Source: a virus
IMG/VR virus record: IMGVR_UViG_3300032516_000034
Coordinates: 1-55,243 of that record
DNA: 55,243 nucleotides
Reading direction: 5' to 3' (one strand)
Shown in pieces: positions 16,901-24,219 of this stretch. Each line of letters starts with the position of its first letter. Position 1 is the stretch's first letter. A program made the translations under genes and the position numbers. Below the pieces are notes generated by a model, which saw nothing but the letters and a program-made list of their open reading frames with translations, had not been told where the DNA came from and did not search any database.

Positions 16901-17166
16901 CATCTTCCTTCTTCATACAAAAATTTCAGGAAGGATTTTTCGGTGAAGGTATAGAGTATCTTTTCATTGATGACATCTGGAACTTTGATGTCCTGCTTTG
17001 TGTCGTCAAGAGGCAGGCCGTAAAACGCCTTGAGTGAAAAACGCTGGACTGGGAACAGCTTGATGTTTAGGCCCCACGGAGCTTCCACGAACGATACAAT
17101 GTCAACAATCTCCGTATTGCCCGAAATGAACTCTTTCGCTATTTCGGCAATGAGGTTATTCGGCAT
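13975..17166 (-). CDS. Terminase large subunit precursor with intein in the Walker A loop
   Basis: 1063 aa; ATG 17166 after GGGAG, 4 nt from the upstream stop. The mature protein would be about 620 aa (residues 1-112 plus 556-1063). The Walker A loop is GRRGGK, cut by the intein, then SSEAS. Walker B is VVIMDEMAHF. The C-terminal RNase H-like nuclease shows MGIDLGFKNDG, VDYANVWF and RGAHDDICEAV with acidic residues in place. TerL powers DNA packaging and cuts the concatemer. Without splicing the P-loop is split and the ATPase must be dead. Confidence 0.93.
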   Translation of the reverse strand: MPNNLIAEIAKEFISGNTEIVDIVSFVEAPWGLNIKLFPVQRFSLKAFYGLPLDDTKQDIKVPDVINEKILYTFTEKSFLKFLYEEGRCNTDTTEGKIFQELVMPIGRRGGKCRAMEDRIATTEGSITFGDLLERKHRCANIGILTYDPETLKSKVTHDFEIWDNGDVGCFELETKRGLFEISSGNHPYLVWKDGEEKPSFVSLSELKKGDRVAISNNVGLFGRGGIGLGRAALLGYFQGDGGTTERPTMTIACPTKLADFTHLIQQEFPMCKVKPLGKTSFHYGYNVLKASGRFKQDGSQKNAVMEWLRGAGCIGKKSIDKEVPDCIFKASKEETAIFLSRLFACDGWATVAGRVQEGHKGVPKSSIGYASSSKKMIDGVRHLLLKFGVHSVVRFRKTKCKGKVFDSWGLDIVMRDSIEIFAKEIGIFAKEDAVSKVVNMARLRVESKSEFDSAPRGIWNRVRAAMTDGGLSCADVMGKHGVGNNERLHMQYSPSRRKVLQYGINTGDKFLMDMATSDVRWDKVESVSPVGLRKTVDLCVSGTHIIGGDILSHNSSEASFISNYELYKLLKRGDPSKYYGFPANTPIYIMNVAPADDQAGGLFDMIHNMARQCPFIKERCLHSTMTYFDLQSDADLKLYGKPKANITLMAGGCASNSLRGRNAIVVIMDEMAHFIDNNGRFSGSEVYKALTPSIASFRRDGKVVCISSPYAKYGAFYERFQQSFQEKDFTLMFKMYSAMMNPTIPTEILAAARRRDRVGFMCEYGGEFSDTITAWIDDETEFRKCVTQEPIKLRGIYDVSYYMGIDLGFKNDGTAIGIVHKNKQNQRIVVDYANVWFSASSDVWEFENGLYTGCRKYATRELLSIAEIVEEIKELCQWFGIKAGIFDQHNGYALAEILKSQRLKQFEMEQFTDTLNSDVYQLAKTLYSEKLLEFPNHPVLIPELLTLEAEKKAKNKIDVRAPNRRGAHDDICEAVIRAVWLCHKNQSERPYAVATGAGGSMGVSARMFTPDGMPRQETAATYRLNKLKKHGEHPRGLDGFRRRTQSGVSIPGMLARRLTTGI
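15502..16830 (-). other. Terminase intein (443 aa, LAGLIDADG-type)
   Basis: Residues 113-555. It starts at Cys113 (CRAMEDRIATTEGSITFG) directly after GRRGGK and ends GGDILSHN before Ser. Block B is FEISSGNHPYLVW. The endonuclease region has LLGYFQGDGGTT and FLSRLFACDGWAT. Block F is TVDLCVSGTHIIGGDI. Splice residues Cys1, block-B His, His-Asn and +1 Ser are all there. The target is one of the most conserved sites of the gene, as is common for inteins. Confidence 0.9.
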
Positions 17167-17170
17167 CCTA

Positions 17171-17749
17171 TCACGCTCCCGGCTTCTGCTGGAATTTCAT
17201 TTCCTCGTATGTATCGCGAAGTTCCTTCTTCCAGTTTTCCGTGACTTCCCCGTATGTTGAGAAAAACAAATCTGAGATTTCCGTACCGACATTCATGCGG
17301 TTGAATGTCTCCTTCGCCTTGTTGAAGAAAAAGCGAAAGATGATGCTCATCGCTGGGGAGTCAACATCAAGGCCGCTGATTCGCTCCAGCTCCATGCGGG
17401 TTTGTATAGCCTTGATTGCCTTTTCCAGAACCTCCGCACGCTTGAACGAGATGACAGATGAATCCCGCAAATCGCCGTTGTGCGCACTTACCAATTCGTT
17501 GCCAAGCAGGTGATCGGTTTCTTTGACAACCTCTTCGATCAGGGTGATAACAAGACTTGATGAGTCATCCTTGTTTGTTTTACGGATACGATCAATGATG
17601 CTTGCCGCGCCTTTGTGGTATTCTTGGATCAGACTGTCGCGATACTCGATCACATTCATGGGTAATGCTGAACCGTTTGGCGGCCTCACAATCGGTTTAG
17701 AATTAGCTCCCGCGTCGGTATCCGCTTTTTCAAAGTCATCGTCGGCCAT
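17171..17749 (-). CDS. Putative terminase small subunit (position-based)
   Basis: 192 aa; ATG 17749 is preferred (AGGAG 8 nt upstream) over GTG 17758. Mostly helical, with acidic N and C ends. Residues ~95-115 (VISFKRAEVLEKAIKAIQTR) could form a helical DNA-binding or oligomerisation unit. No family match by eye. The call rests on its place 4 nt upstream of TerL and on its size; it might instead be an unrelated assembly factor. Confidence 0.5.
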   Translation of the reverse strand: MADDDFEKADTDAGANSKPIVRPPNGSALPMNVIEYRDSLIQEYHKGAASIIDRIRKTNKDDSSSLVITLIEEVVKETDHLLGNELVSAHNGDLRDSSVISFKRAEVLEKAIKAIQTRMELERISGLDVDSPAMSIIFRFFFNKAKETFNRMNVGTEISDLFFSTYGEVTENWKKELRDTYEEMKFQQKPGA

Positions 17750-17761
17750 TTGAAACACTCC

Positions 17762-17787
17762 TATATTTTCACCGCGTCATAGCGCGG
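17762..17787 (-). promoter_or_regulatory. 5'-leader hairpin followed by GAAAATAT
   Basis: Minus strand CCGCG-CTATGA-CGCGG, then TGAAAATATAGGAG directly upstream of ATG 17749. Second of three leaders with this layout. The stem differs in sequence from the others while the tail is kept. Confidence 0.45.
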
Positions 17788-17805
17788 CGTATCCAGCACA
17801 AACAA

Positions 17806-18915
17806 CTAAACAGGCATCTCTTCCTGCACCATGCTTATGCCGAGGGGTGCGGGCGGAGCGGCATCAACAAGTATATCTTCCATAAGATCATCAAACTCTG
17901 CTTGTGGTGCCGCCTCGGCCACTGGCTCGTTCAGCATAGGCGGATTATCGAGCACATTCTGTCCCATTTCCACATCAGGAGTCGGCGAAAGCGGAGCGGA
18001 TATGTCAACGGGAGTGTCTCCCATTCCCATCGAAATACCGTATGCCTTTACTTTGCCTGCATACCGACTGGACTCGGCAGATTCCTTACGGTGGTTCAGC
18101 CAACGAAACGCGGCGCGGATGGCTTCGAGATTACTTGAATATTTGTTGTTTTTGCGGTCGTCCCATATCTGCTTATACTGGCCCTCGGGAAGCCCGCTCA
18201 TGTTCATCATATCAATCATGGTCGTGTCCATGTCCGATGGATCGAGGTCGCCACGGGCCGCCAGTATTGGCATCATTGTCGAGCGGCAGTGGGATGCCAT
18301 TGTCGGAACATGCTTTTCATCTGTCGAAGCGAAGAATGCGTCCACGGAGCCGCCGATTGTTTCCGCTTTTACGGCCATTCGCTGGCCCAAGGAAGCGATA
18401 GAATGGGGTTCCCCGCACTGACACCCTATTACATACTTCAGGAAGTATTTATAGGGGCTGTGGGAAGCCGCCTTGAGTGCGTCCCTGCACGACTCATAAC
18501 CTCTTCCGTCTACCGCGATACAGCCAACAACACCCTCCAGTGCCAATTGCTTCCGCAAGCCGTCCTTGGCTGCCCTGAGCGTCTTGGATGCAAACTTGCC
18601 CTTCAGGGCCGCCACGAGTGCCCTGCCCATGACGCCACGATTCATAGCATCCCGTGCGAAAACGATAACGGCACTCGCATCCCCAATAGCATCATCGGGC
18701 AGATTACGCTGCACGATACCAGCAGGCTGATTCAGATCAATATCAGGAGTTGTCGCGCCGCCCCATTCGACTTCCAGTTCTGGCTTGATGTTATTGTGCT
18801 TCTTCATTCCCTCTGCAACGGGCTCGAAAGTCGGAGCACCCGGCTTCAGCATTCCATCTTTGTACCACGAATGATCTATGATCGACGCCTCTTTGAGCAT
18901 ATCCGTCAAGTCCAT
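17806..18915 (-). CDS. Unknown 369-aa virion-block protein
   Basis: Start ATG 18915 after AAAGGAGAACGGAT. The central part (residues ~80-300) is helical with a Cys pair near CQCGEPH; the C-terminal ~80 residues are Pro/Met/acidic-rich and probably disordered. No family recognised. It lies between the 86-aa gene and the putative small terminase in the family A-driven run beginning at 19188. Confidence 0.65.
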   Translation of the reverse strand: MDLTDMLKEASIIDHSWYKDGMLKPGAPTFEPVAEGMKKHNNIKPELEVEWGGATTPDIDLNQPAGIVQRNLPDDAIGDASAVIVFARDAMNRGVMGRALVAALKGKFASKTLRAAKDGLRKQLALEGVVGCIAVDGRGYESCRDALKAASHSPYKYFLKYVIGCQCGEPHSIASLGQRMAVKAETIGGSVDAFFASTDEKHVPTMASHCRSTMMPILAARGDLDPSDMDTTMIDMMNMSGLPEGQYKQIWDDRKNNKYSSNLEAIRAAFRWLNHRKESAESSRYAGKVKAYGISMGMGDTPVDISAPLSPTPDVEMGQNVLDNPPMLNEPVAEAAPQAEFDDLMEDILVDAAPPAPLGISMVQEEMPV

Positions 18916-18927
18916 ATCCGTTCTCCT

Positions 18928-19188
18928 TTAATCTTCCGACATCGCCTGTTTTACTTCGTCTTCCGTTAGTATGTCATTCGAGAAAACAGGCTCAATCGTT
19001 TTCTTATCGTCGCTCACTTTCCAAAGGCACTTGGTAGTCTTGTGTATCAGCAGGTCATTACCTGCGGCCACGAACATCATCCGAGCCTGCTTGTTGTTGG
19101 GCATCCGCGAAACAAATCGCTTGTTCCCGTCCAAAGATGCGTCAATTCCTATCGAGCTGTGCCAGTTGAAATCTTCGAGTATTCCCAT
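18928..19188 (-). CDS. Unknown 86-aa virion-block protein
   Basis: ATG 19188 preceded by AGAGAGG; the longer upstream reading overlaps the promoter motif and is rejected. Contains a beta-rich stretch (RMMFVAAGNDLLIHKTTKCL) and an acidic C terminus. No family recognised. First gene downstream of the family A motif at 19231-19252, followed after 12 nt by the 369-aa gene. Confidence 0.6.
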   Translation of the reverse strand: MGILEDFNWHSSIGIDASLDGNKRFVSRMPNNKQARMMFVAAGNDLLIHKTTKCLWKVSDDKKTIEPVFSNDILTEDEVKQAMSED

Positions 19189-19230
19189 ATTCAAGCCTCT
19201 CTTTTGACAGAATCCTGCTACACCATGAGT

Positions 19231-19252
19231 CCAAAATATCAAAAAATTATGA
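19231..19252 (-). promoter_or_regulatory. Family A motif, putative late promoter
   Basis: Minus strand TCATAATTTTTTGATATTTT (one change from the other three), then GGACTCATGGTGTAGC. The CTCAT(A/G)GTG element after the core is shared with the copy at 13946. The start codon at 19188 is about 64 nt from the motif's 5' end. Confidence 0.65.
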
Positions 19253-19278
19253 AAAAGGTGAAGAGAATCATGAATGTG

Positions 19279-19875
19279 CTAGAGGATCGGGATGGTAGGC
19301 TTGTAGAGACGCTTCTTGCAGGTTCGACGAATGATGTTGAGATTCGCACGGATGACAACAAAAATCTCATAGGGTTCCCACATCGCATAATCCTCCATCT
19401 TGCGCAAACAGCGGTTATACACATATCGCACCTTTACCTGAGAAATCTTGATTATCTTGGCCGTAAGAGTGAAACTGCTCGTATAAAACATCAGAGTCAG
19501 GATTCCCAACTCTTGCTCGGTAAAGTGTGCGAATCTGGGATGGGTAGATAGCTTCTCTTTTTCTGCCGTAACGAAGTTAACGAAGATGTCGAATACGGAA
19601 TGCAGATAGGAAATGAATTTGAGACGCCTCCGAATGCGCCGCACATCATAGCTCAGAGCCGACTGGCCCCGATTCAAAATCCGCTGAACATCCTTTTGCT
19701 TCTTCCGCGAAACAAAGAAAAGGAACAGGATGTCTTTATCCCTCTCATTCAGAAATCTGAAAAGCGGCCTTAGCCGACGAGCCTGCTCCGCTGAAAAATA
19801 CTGCGAGTCGGTGCCCTCAGCCAGTCTCTTCTTCGCCATCTCTTCTCGGTTCTTGCCGATGTAGCTTGCCTGCAT
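19279..19875 (-). CDS. Two-HTH DNA-binding protein, candidate phage sigma-like regulator
   Basis: 198 aa; ATG 19875 with AAAGGAACGACGA. Residues ~42-88 (NERDKDILFLFFVSRK...LSYDVRRIRRRLKFI) look like a sigma-70 region 4 or LuxR-type helix-turn-helix. A second similar unit at ~118-165 (FTEQELGILTLMFYTSS...VRYVYNRCLRKME) repeats the pattern. Basic throughout. Overlaps the end of the NusG-like gene by 59 nt. Being upstream of the family A-driven virion block, it is a candidate for recognising that promoter; this is inference. It could also be a plain repressor. Confidence 0.5.
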   Translation of the reverse strand: MQASYIGKNREEMAKKRLAEGTDSQYFSAEQARRLRPLFRFLNERDKDILFLFFVSRKKQKDVQRILNRGQSALSYDVRRIRRRLKFISYLHSVFDIFVNFVTAEKEKLSTHPRFAHFTEQELGILTLMFYTSSFTLTAKIIKISQVKVRYVYNRCLRKMEDYAMWEPYEIFVVIRANLNIIRRTCKKRLYKPTIPIL

Positions 19876-20374
19876 TCGTCGTTCCTTTGAGTATGTTGCC
19901 TACCTTCTGCAAATTGTTTTCATGTAACGACGCTAGTATCTTGCGAGTACACAAACGGAACAGCGTGCTGTATCTGTTACGGGGAGATTTTTTGAGAACA
20001 ATGCCGAAAAGATTTTTCAAGTGACCATTCTTAACCCGCACAATATCTCCCTTGCCGAGCACAGATGAGTCCTCGGCCTTGACGGAGCGCGTGAACTTGT
20101 TCACCTCTTCTGGGGAAATCCAGCTTGGACGATCAACAGATGGAACGACCTTGAGATAAGCCGATTCGCGTTTCAAACTCGATATGTGGCTTTCGTAGTT
20201 AGAGCATAACACAAAGATAAAATACTCGCCCGAACTCCACATCACATCATTGCAAACAAATCTAACTTCTCTCAGGTCTTTGCCGAAAATATCCCGTAAT
20301 TTTCTCTCAACGGCATCCCTGTTCCCGTGATAAAGCGAGACGCCGACTGAGATACACAGCCACACATCTGACAT
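19817..20374 (-). CDS. NusG/RfaH-like transcription factor with KOW motif
   Basis: 185 aa from ATG 20374 (the TTG at 20386 is an alternative; the ribosome binding site is weak). Residues 1-90 resemble an NGN fold (VWLCISVGVS...YFIFVLCSNYESHI...VPSVDRPSWIS). Residues ~107-140 are a KOW element (LGKGDIVRVKNGHLKNLFGIV), then a beta-strand pair. NusG-type proteins bind RNA polymerase and act as elongation or antitermination factors. It is cotranscribed with the two-HTH protein, forming a likely regulatory pair. Confidence 0.65.
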   Translation of the reverse strand: MSDVWLCISVGVSLYHGNRDAVERKLRDIFGKDLREVRFVCNDVMWSSGEYFIFVLCSNYESHISSLKRESAYLKVVPSVDRPSWISPEEVNKFTRSVKAEDSSVLGKGDIVRVKNGHLKNLFGIVLKKSPRNRYSTLFRLCTRKILASLHENNLQKVGNILKGTTNAGKLHRQEPRRDGEEETG

Positions 20375-20397
20375 TCTTTTTCTCAAAGTTCATATGT

Positions 20398-20847
20398 TTA
20401 CCACCACCGAAAATAAATCAATCGTATGACAGATTTGAAAACAGACGCAACAGAAGACCAAAACCGCTCGGCCCTGCCGTGCGCTCCTCGTACATCCTGC
20501 AAGCACCAGATAAGCACTGCGAGCTTAGGATATTCATGTCCGCACCTTGCGGGGGAAGCCAGTATCTCCGCAAAATCCCGCTCGATAAATTCATCAGTGT
20601 TCTTGCAGTGATACGCTTGGCAGTGACATGCGGTATCGTCTTCATTACACACGAACACACGCGCTCGGAGTGCGCCGAGAACAATGGGATTCTGGCAGAA
20701 TCCGACATTGCCGTTATCCTTGACACGCAGGCGTGTATTGTAGAGACAATTACGCGGTGTCTGGGATAGGAACAGTTTCTTCCGCTCCTTCAGCTTCACA
20801 TCGCGAAGCTCGTAAAATTTCTCAAGGATTTCCTGTTTGTCTCGCAT
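20398..20847 (-). CDS. Unknown Cys-rich phage protein
   Basis: 149 aa, ATG 20847 inside the end of the preceding gene (26 nt overlap). Contains Cys at C..NTRLRVKDNGNVGFC, VFVCNEDDTACHC and YHCKN, which could bind a metal. The sequence between residues 40 and 115 looks well conserved in style, but I cannot name a family. The last 30 residues are aromatic and basic. Confidence 0.55.
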   Translation of the reverse strand: MRDKQEILEKFYELRDVKLKERKKLFLSQTPRNCLYNTRLRVKDNGNVGFCQNPIVLGALRARVFVCNEDDTACHCQAYHCKNTDEFIERDFAEILASPARCGHEYPKLAVLIWCLQDVRGAHGRAERFWSSVASVFKSVIRLIYFRWW

Positions 20848-21514
20848 CTCTGATCGGCTCCACTTTTATCAAGTCTTCCATGAATTTATCGAACTCGGCT
20901 TTGCCGCAGAATAGTTCCCTCGCTCTCTGCATGTCTATTCCCTCGTCTCTGCATTCCTGATCGGTAGGCGTGCGCCCGAGCTTTCTCCTAAGCTTCAGGT
21001 ATTCATCCATCGTCAATTTCAGGGAATATCGTCTGGCGCACACAAACAGATTGCTCCATTTGCCGTAATTGGTTCTAACTCGTCTTTCCGAGGGAACAAT
21101 ATCTGGTTGAAACTCATGCGCTCTCTGCCATGCCTCTTTTGTCCACAGATCGAACTGAACCACGCACTTGATTAGATAGGATGCTATGTCCTCTGGCTCA
21201 ATTGAGGGTTGTTTCCCGAAAGCCTTCTCGCAGGCCACAGACCATTGCCCGAAAGCCTCTCTGTAATCGCAAAAACGCGGTTCTCCCGGCGCACTGTTCT
21301 TTTGAAGTTGCCGCACGGAATGAAAACCTTTTTCTTTCAGGTATACGATCAGCTCTTCGGGTGTGAATTTCCCATGAATATATCGCTTGCGACGCTTTGG
21401 ACGACAAAGCTGAATCTGCCTTCTTTGCTTGGCAGGCATACGCAAAATCTCGTCCAGCTTCCACCGACGGCTTTTTCCCCTTCTTTCGCCAGAAAGTATC
21501 GGTAGTTCCTGCAT
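20822..21514 (-). CDS. HNR-like (homing-endonuclease-associated repeat) DNA-binding protein
   Basis: 230 aa; its ATG overlaps the stop of the upstream gene (TGATG). Strongly basic N terminus (residues 1-50). Residues ~52-105 (FTPEELIVYLKEKGF...YREAFGQWSVACEKAFG) resemble the HNR repeat often attached to HNH homing endonucleases, and a second, weaker FGxW-like unit (RVRTNYGKWSNLFVCARR) lies at ~145-165. No HNH catalytic motif is present, so it is probably only DNA-binding, perhaps a degraded homing protein or a regulator. Confidence 0.5.
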   Translation of the reverse strand: MQELPILSGERRGKSRRWKLDEILRMPAKQRRQIQLCRPKRRKRYIHGKFTPEELIVYLKEKGFHSVRQLQKNSAPGEPRFCDYREAFGQWSVACEKAFGKQPSIEPEDIASYLIKCVVQFDLWTKEAWQRAHEFQPDIVPSERRVRTNYGKWSNLFVCARRYSLKLTMDEYLKLRRKLGRTPTDQECRDEGIDMQRARELFCGKAEFDKFMEDLIKVEPIRDARQTGNP

Positions 21515-22092
21515 CAGACTGCCGCCTTGGCGGACTTGGAACCCACCGAAGCAATGGCACTTTTCGTTATCGGCACCCGCGCAACCTTACCATCTGTTTT
21601 TGCCTTGGCGTCTGGTATCGCAACAATACCGCCCGGCATATCCTTCTTCATCTCGTCGGCGGTGCGCTCCATCGGATCGGAAGCCGCAGGATTCTCCATC
21701 CAGTTGGGGACTCCGCCCGCAGCGGCATACTCCCGCATATACATCACAATTTCGGGCTTCACGATTTTGCTGTAATACTTCGAGTTCGCATCGAACCCAC
21801 CGTCTGGAACCGCGCACATCGTGCGGAACACGGCAAGGTTCTTCTTTTTCTGATCGAGTTTCTTCCAAGCCGCGTCGAAAGACTCGACGATGTAGGGCTT
21901 ACCCACGAAGACTTCGGCAGGATATGAGATGGACTTAATCTTGATCGGCTGTTTGGCCTTTTTCTTCTTCGTTACGATGAATGCCATCTTGTTGGAGTCG
22001 AATCCTTCAAACATGGCCGGGAACCGCTCCAGAATCCGTTCCATGATGTCCTTGATTTCACCGTCTGAGTGGTAGTCTATGTATCTTGGCAT
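21514..22092 (-). CDS. Phage metallopeptidase-like protein lacking the HExxH site
   Basis: 192 aa, ATG 22092 after AAAGGACTAAT. The order FPAMFEGFDSNKMAFIV, KIKSISYPAEVFVGKPYIV, FDAAWKKLDQKKKNLAVF and KIVKPEIVMYMREYAAAG follows the layout of the phage putative metallopeptidase family (PF18894-like). At the position of the catalytic HExxH there is FRTMC instead, so activity is not expected. The C-terminal ~50 residues are Ala/Lys-rich. Family assignment is from memory of the pattern and is tentative. Confidence 0.45.
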   Translation of the reverse strand: MPRYIDYHSDGEIKDIMERILERFPAMFEGFDSNKMAFIVTKKKKAKQPIKIKSISYPAEVFVGKPYIVESFDAAWKKLDQKKKNLAVFRTMCAVPDGGFDANSKYYSKIVKPEIVMYMREYAAAGGVPNWMENPAASDPMERTADEMKKDMPGGIVAIPDAKAKTDGKVARVPITKSAIASVGSKSAKAAV

Positions 22093-22110
22093 ATTAGTCC
22101 TTTCTAGTTG

Positions 22111-22482
22111 TTATTTCCCGTCTAACTTCTTCAGCAGTTCCAGAGCTTCGGGGTCTGTGACTTCTGGCTCCTTGGCGTAAGGCAGATCAATGACAACACT
22201 TTCATCGGCCTTCATGCGAATCTGCATATTGGCCAGTATCGCATGATACGGCGTAGGGCCGTCGAGATGGCATACCACCTTTGCATTTATGGCCACATGA
22301 TTGGGGTCATCGGGCTTCACCTGTTCGTGCCACAGCTTCCTGATTCTACCAGTGATGCGGTTGGCCCAATCTTGGATTGTTTCGGTTGTCGGGCTGTCTT
22401 CGACTTCAAGGATCGAATCGTATTCCTCGCCGACGTGATTATTGATGTGCTTCGATACGCATACAAACAGGCTCTTTGCCAT
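22111..22482 (-). CDS. Unknown 123-aa phage protein
   Basis: ATG 22482 after AAAGGGTGACATT; the longer reading into the leader is rejected. Acidic alpha/beta sequence with KLWHEQVKPDDPNH and a C-terminal PEALELLKKLDGK. No family recognised. It has a hairpin-GAAAATAT leader like two virion operons and is followed by the metallopeptidase-like gene. Confidence 0.6.
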   Translation of the reverse strand: MAKSLFVCVSKHINNHVGEEYDSILEVEDSPTTETIQDWANRITGRIRKLWHEQVKPDDPNHVAINAKVVCHLDGPTPYHAILANMQIRMKADESVVIDLPYAKEPEVTDPEALELLKKLDGK

Positions 22483-22495
22483 AATGTCACCCTTT

Positions 22496-22519
22496 CTATA
22501 TTTTCGGCCATTAAGCCGA
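22496..22519 (-). promoter_or_regulatory. 5'-leader hairpin followed by GAAAATAT
   Basis: Minus strand TCGGC-TTAATG-GCCGA, then AAATATAGAAAGGGTG before ATG 22482. A possible promoter lies upstream at 22540-22570 (TTGACG, 18 nt, AATGTA), not matching families A or B exactly. Confidence 0.4.
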
Positions 22520-22577
22520 TTCACTTGGATCAATACATTCCCAAAAAAACAACCCATCGTCAACCGCATTTGAGTTC

Positions 22578-23843
22578 CTACACCGCCACGGCTTTACCAT
22601 CATCTATTTTAATATGCTTGCCCCATTTAACGGGCCACTCGCTTTTCTCAAGCTCTGTCGTCAGCACCCAGAGAGTCGGTATCCTATACCGCTTCTCGAT
22701 CTTCGGTGCATAAAAGTCTGTAAAGTAGACCACAGCATCATGCTTCCCTTCAACTTCTTTCAGCGCGGGCTCCAGTTCGGTGCCGCCTCGGCCATGCACT
22801 TTGCCAGTGAATTTGCCTTTGAACGGATATGTTGCGCACACCCGACAATCCGCTTCATACACTGTAATCTTTGCTCCGTTCTTCCATATCCATCGAATTT
22901 CGTTGAAGAATATTTTGAGCATCTGATCGCTGATACTGCCGCTCGTGTCCACCGCCACGGCCAGATTCAGCACATCTTCTTTGCGTGTGCCGGGCCTCGT
23001 GGCGAACCGCTTGCTGATGCGCTTCACCGTGTAATCCAGATTACTCTCAGCGCACGAAGCGCAGAACATCCTAAGCACCTTGCCCCACGGGACAATGGCT
23101 CTTTCCTTCTTGAGCAAATTTTCAATCTGATCGATGATTTCGCCGGGAATGTTGCCGTAATTCTTCCCGCACAAATCCTGCGCCTTCCGCACGATGTCCT
23201 TGGCGAACTCCTTCGCCACCAGATCATCCTTCAGGTCTTCCCATTTGGAGTGCCCCGACATCACATTTGACAGAACGCCTCCGATGCCAAGTTTGCCCTC
23301 GGCGCACTGCTTTTTGTATTCGGGATTATCCTGTAAGTGCGCGTAATACCACATCGCCGATTTATTCAACGGCAGGCCATAGTTCTCAGGATGAACATAC
23401 TCACCCGGCAGGGTATTCTTTGGGATCAGAGAATTAACGACACAGTCCTCCGCCACGCTACCCCGAGTCCTGTCAGCAAAGTGTAGAAACAAATGGCCAA
23501 AAATTATGTGACAGATTTCGTGCTCAATTACGGCGAGCATCTGCGCCCAGCCCTTTTCCCTGTCACCAGCACTGGCCAGAATGTCCGTAAAGAAGTCCAC
23601 ATTGAAATACATCTTGATAAATCGCTCTCCCGCAATTCTGCCCACTCCCGCCGTCTTGCAGCTATCTTCGGACGAAACGTAGACCTTCTGGAGTTGCTGG
23701 ACGATATGTCCGTAAAACTCCTTGTGACGGGCAAGATGGACAATGCCCTTTATCAGTTCTTTTTCGATCTTGGCCCTGACTGCGACAGCGACCTTCGGAT
23801 TGCTACGCATGTCGGCGACTTGTGTTGATGACGAGTCCACCAT
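22578..23843 (-). CDS. DUF2201-type metallopeptidase / VWA-like protein
   Basis: 421 aa, ATG 23843 preceded by GAAAGG. N-terminal half: zinc-peptidase-like, with HEICH at residues 108-112 (VIEHEICHIIFGH). C-terminal half: VWA-like domain starting VAVDTSGSIS (299-305, MIDAS DxSGS) and ending with VVYFTDFYAPK. This two-part layout matches DUF2201 proteins, usually paired with MoxR-family AAA+ ATPases as metal-dependent chaperone or remodelling modules. A MoxR-type ATPase is at 34562-35857 and a CobS-like one at 44791-45987; either might be its partner. Confidence 0.75.
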   Translation of the reverse strand: MVDSSSTQVADMRSNPKVAVAVRAKIEKELIKGIVHLARHKEFYGHIVQQLQKVYVSSEDSCKTAGVGRIAGERFIKMYFNVDFFTDILASAGDREKGWAQMLAVIEHEICHIIFGHLFLHFADRTRGSVAEDCVVNSLIPKNTLPGEYVHPENYGLPLNKSAMWYYAHLQDNPEYKKQCAEGKLGIGGVLSNVMSGHSKWEDLKDDLVAKEFAKDIVRKAQDLCGKNYGNIPGEIIDQIENLLKKERAIVPWGKVLRMFCASCAESNLDYTVKRISKRFATRPGTRKEDVLNLAVAVDTSGSISDQMLKIFFNEIRWIWKNGAKITVYEADCRVCATYPFKGKFTGKVHGRGGTELEPALKEVEGKHDAVVYFTDFYAPKIEKRYRIPTLWVLTTELEKSEWPVKWGKHIKIDDGKAVAV

Positions 23844-24138
23844 CCTGCACCAGCCTTTCTTCTCTTAACCGTGCATCTATAACGCCTCGTATCCGCTCGT
23901 CCGTGTCCAGCAATAGCATGAGCGTTGCCTTATCGAACGAAATCTTCTCGGCAAAGTATAGTCGCTTGCCGACGGGGAGATTGTCATCCTTGAACATCTC
24001 ATAGGCTTCATCAGGCTTGAGTCCCATATTCCAGAGCACTTCGGCAAAATCCGACGCCATGCGGGCTTCGGGGCCAGTGAACTTGTTGCCCCTGACATTT
24101 TGCCAGTCTATTGTAACCGCTCTCTCTTCTATCTTCAC
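23803..24138 (-). CDS. Unknown 111-aa protein, possibly leaderless
   Basis: Start read as GTG 24138 (VKIEERAVTIDW). No ribosome binding site precedes it. Instead a TATAGT box ends 7 nt upstream, so the transcript may begin at the start codon. Helical and charged, no known domain. Overlaps the start of the DUF2201 gene by 41 nt, suggesting the two are coupled. Confidence 0.5.
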   Translation of the reverse strand: MKIEERAVTIDWQNVRGNKFTGPEARMASDFAEVLWNMGLKPDEAYEMFKDDNLPVGKRLYFAEKISFDKATLMLLLDTDERIRGVIDARLREERLVQDGGLVINTSRRHA

Positions 24139-24144
24139 ACCACT

Positions 24145-24175
24145 ACTATACGCAAGAGAGGGGGAAAGTTGACAA
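24145..24175 (-). promoter_or_regulatory. Sigma-70-like promoter TTGTCA-N19-TATAGT
   Basis: TTGTCA (24170-24175) and GCGTATAGT (24145-24150 for the hexamer), spacer 19 nt. The GCGTATA(A/G)TG core recurs at 30173, 44181 and 38708. It precedes the GTG at 24138 with virtually no leader. Confidence 0.4.
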
Positions 24176-24219
24176 GAAAAACGAAAAAAGATTGAGCGGC
24201 TGGATTTCTACTAAATCTG

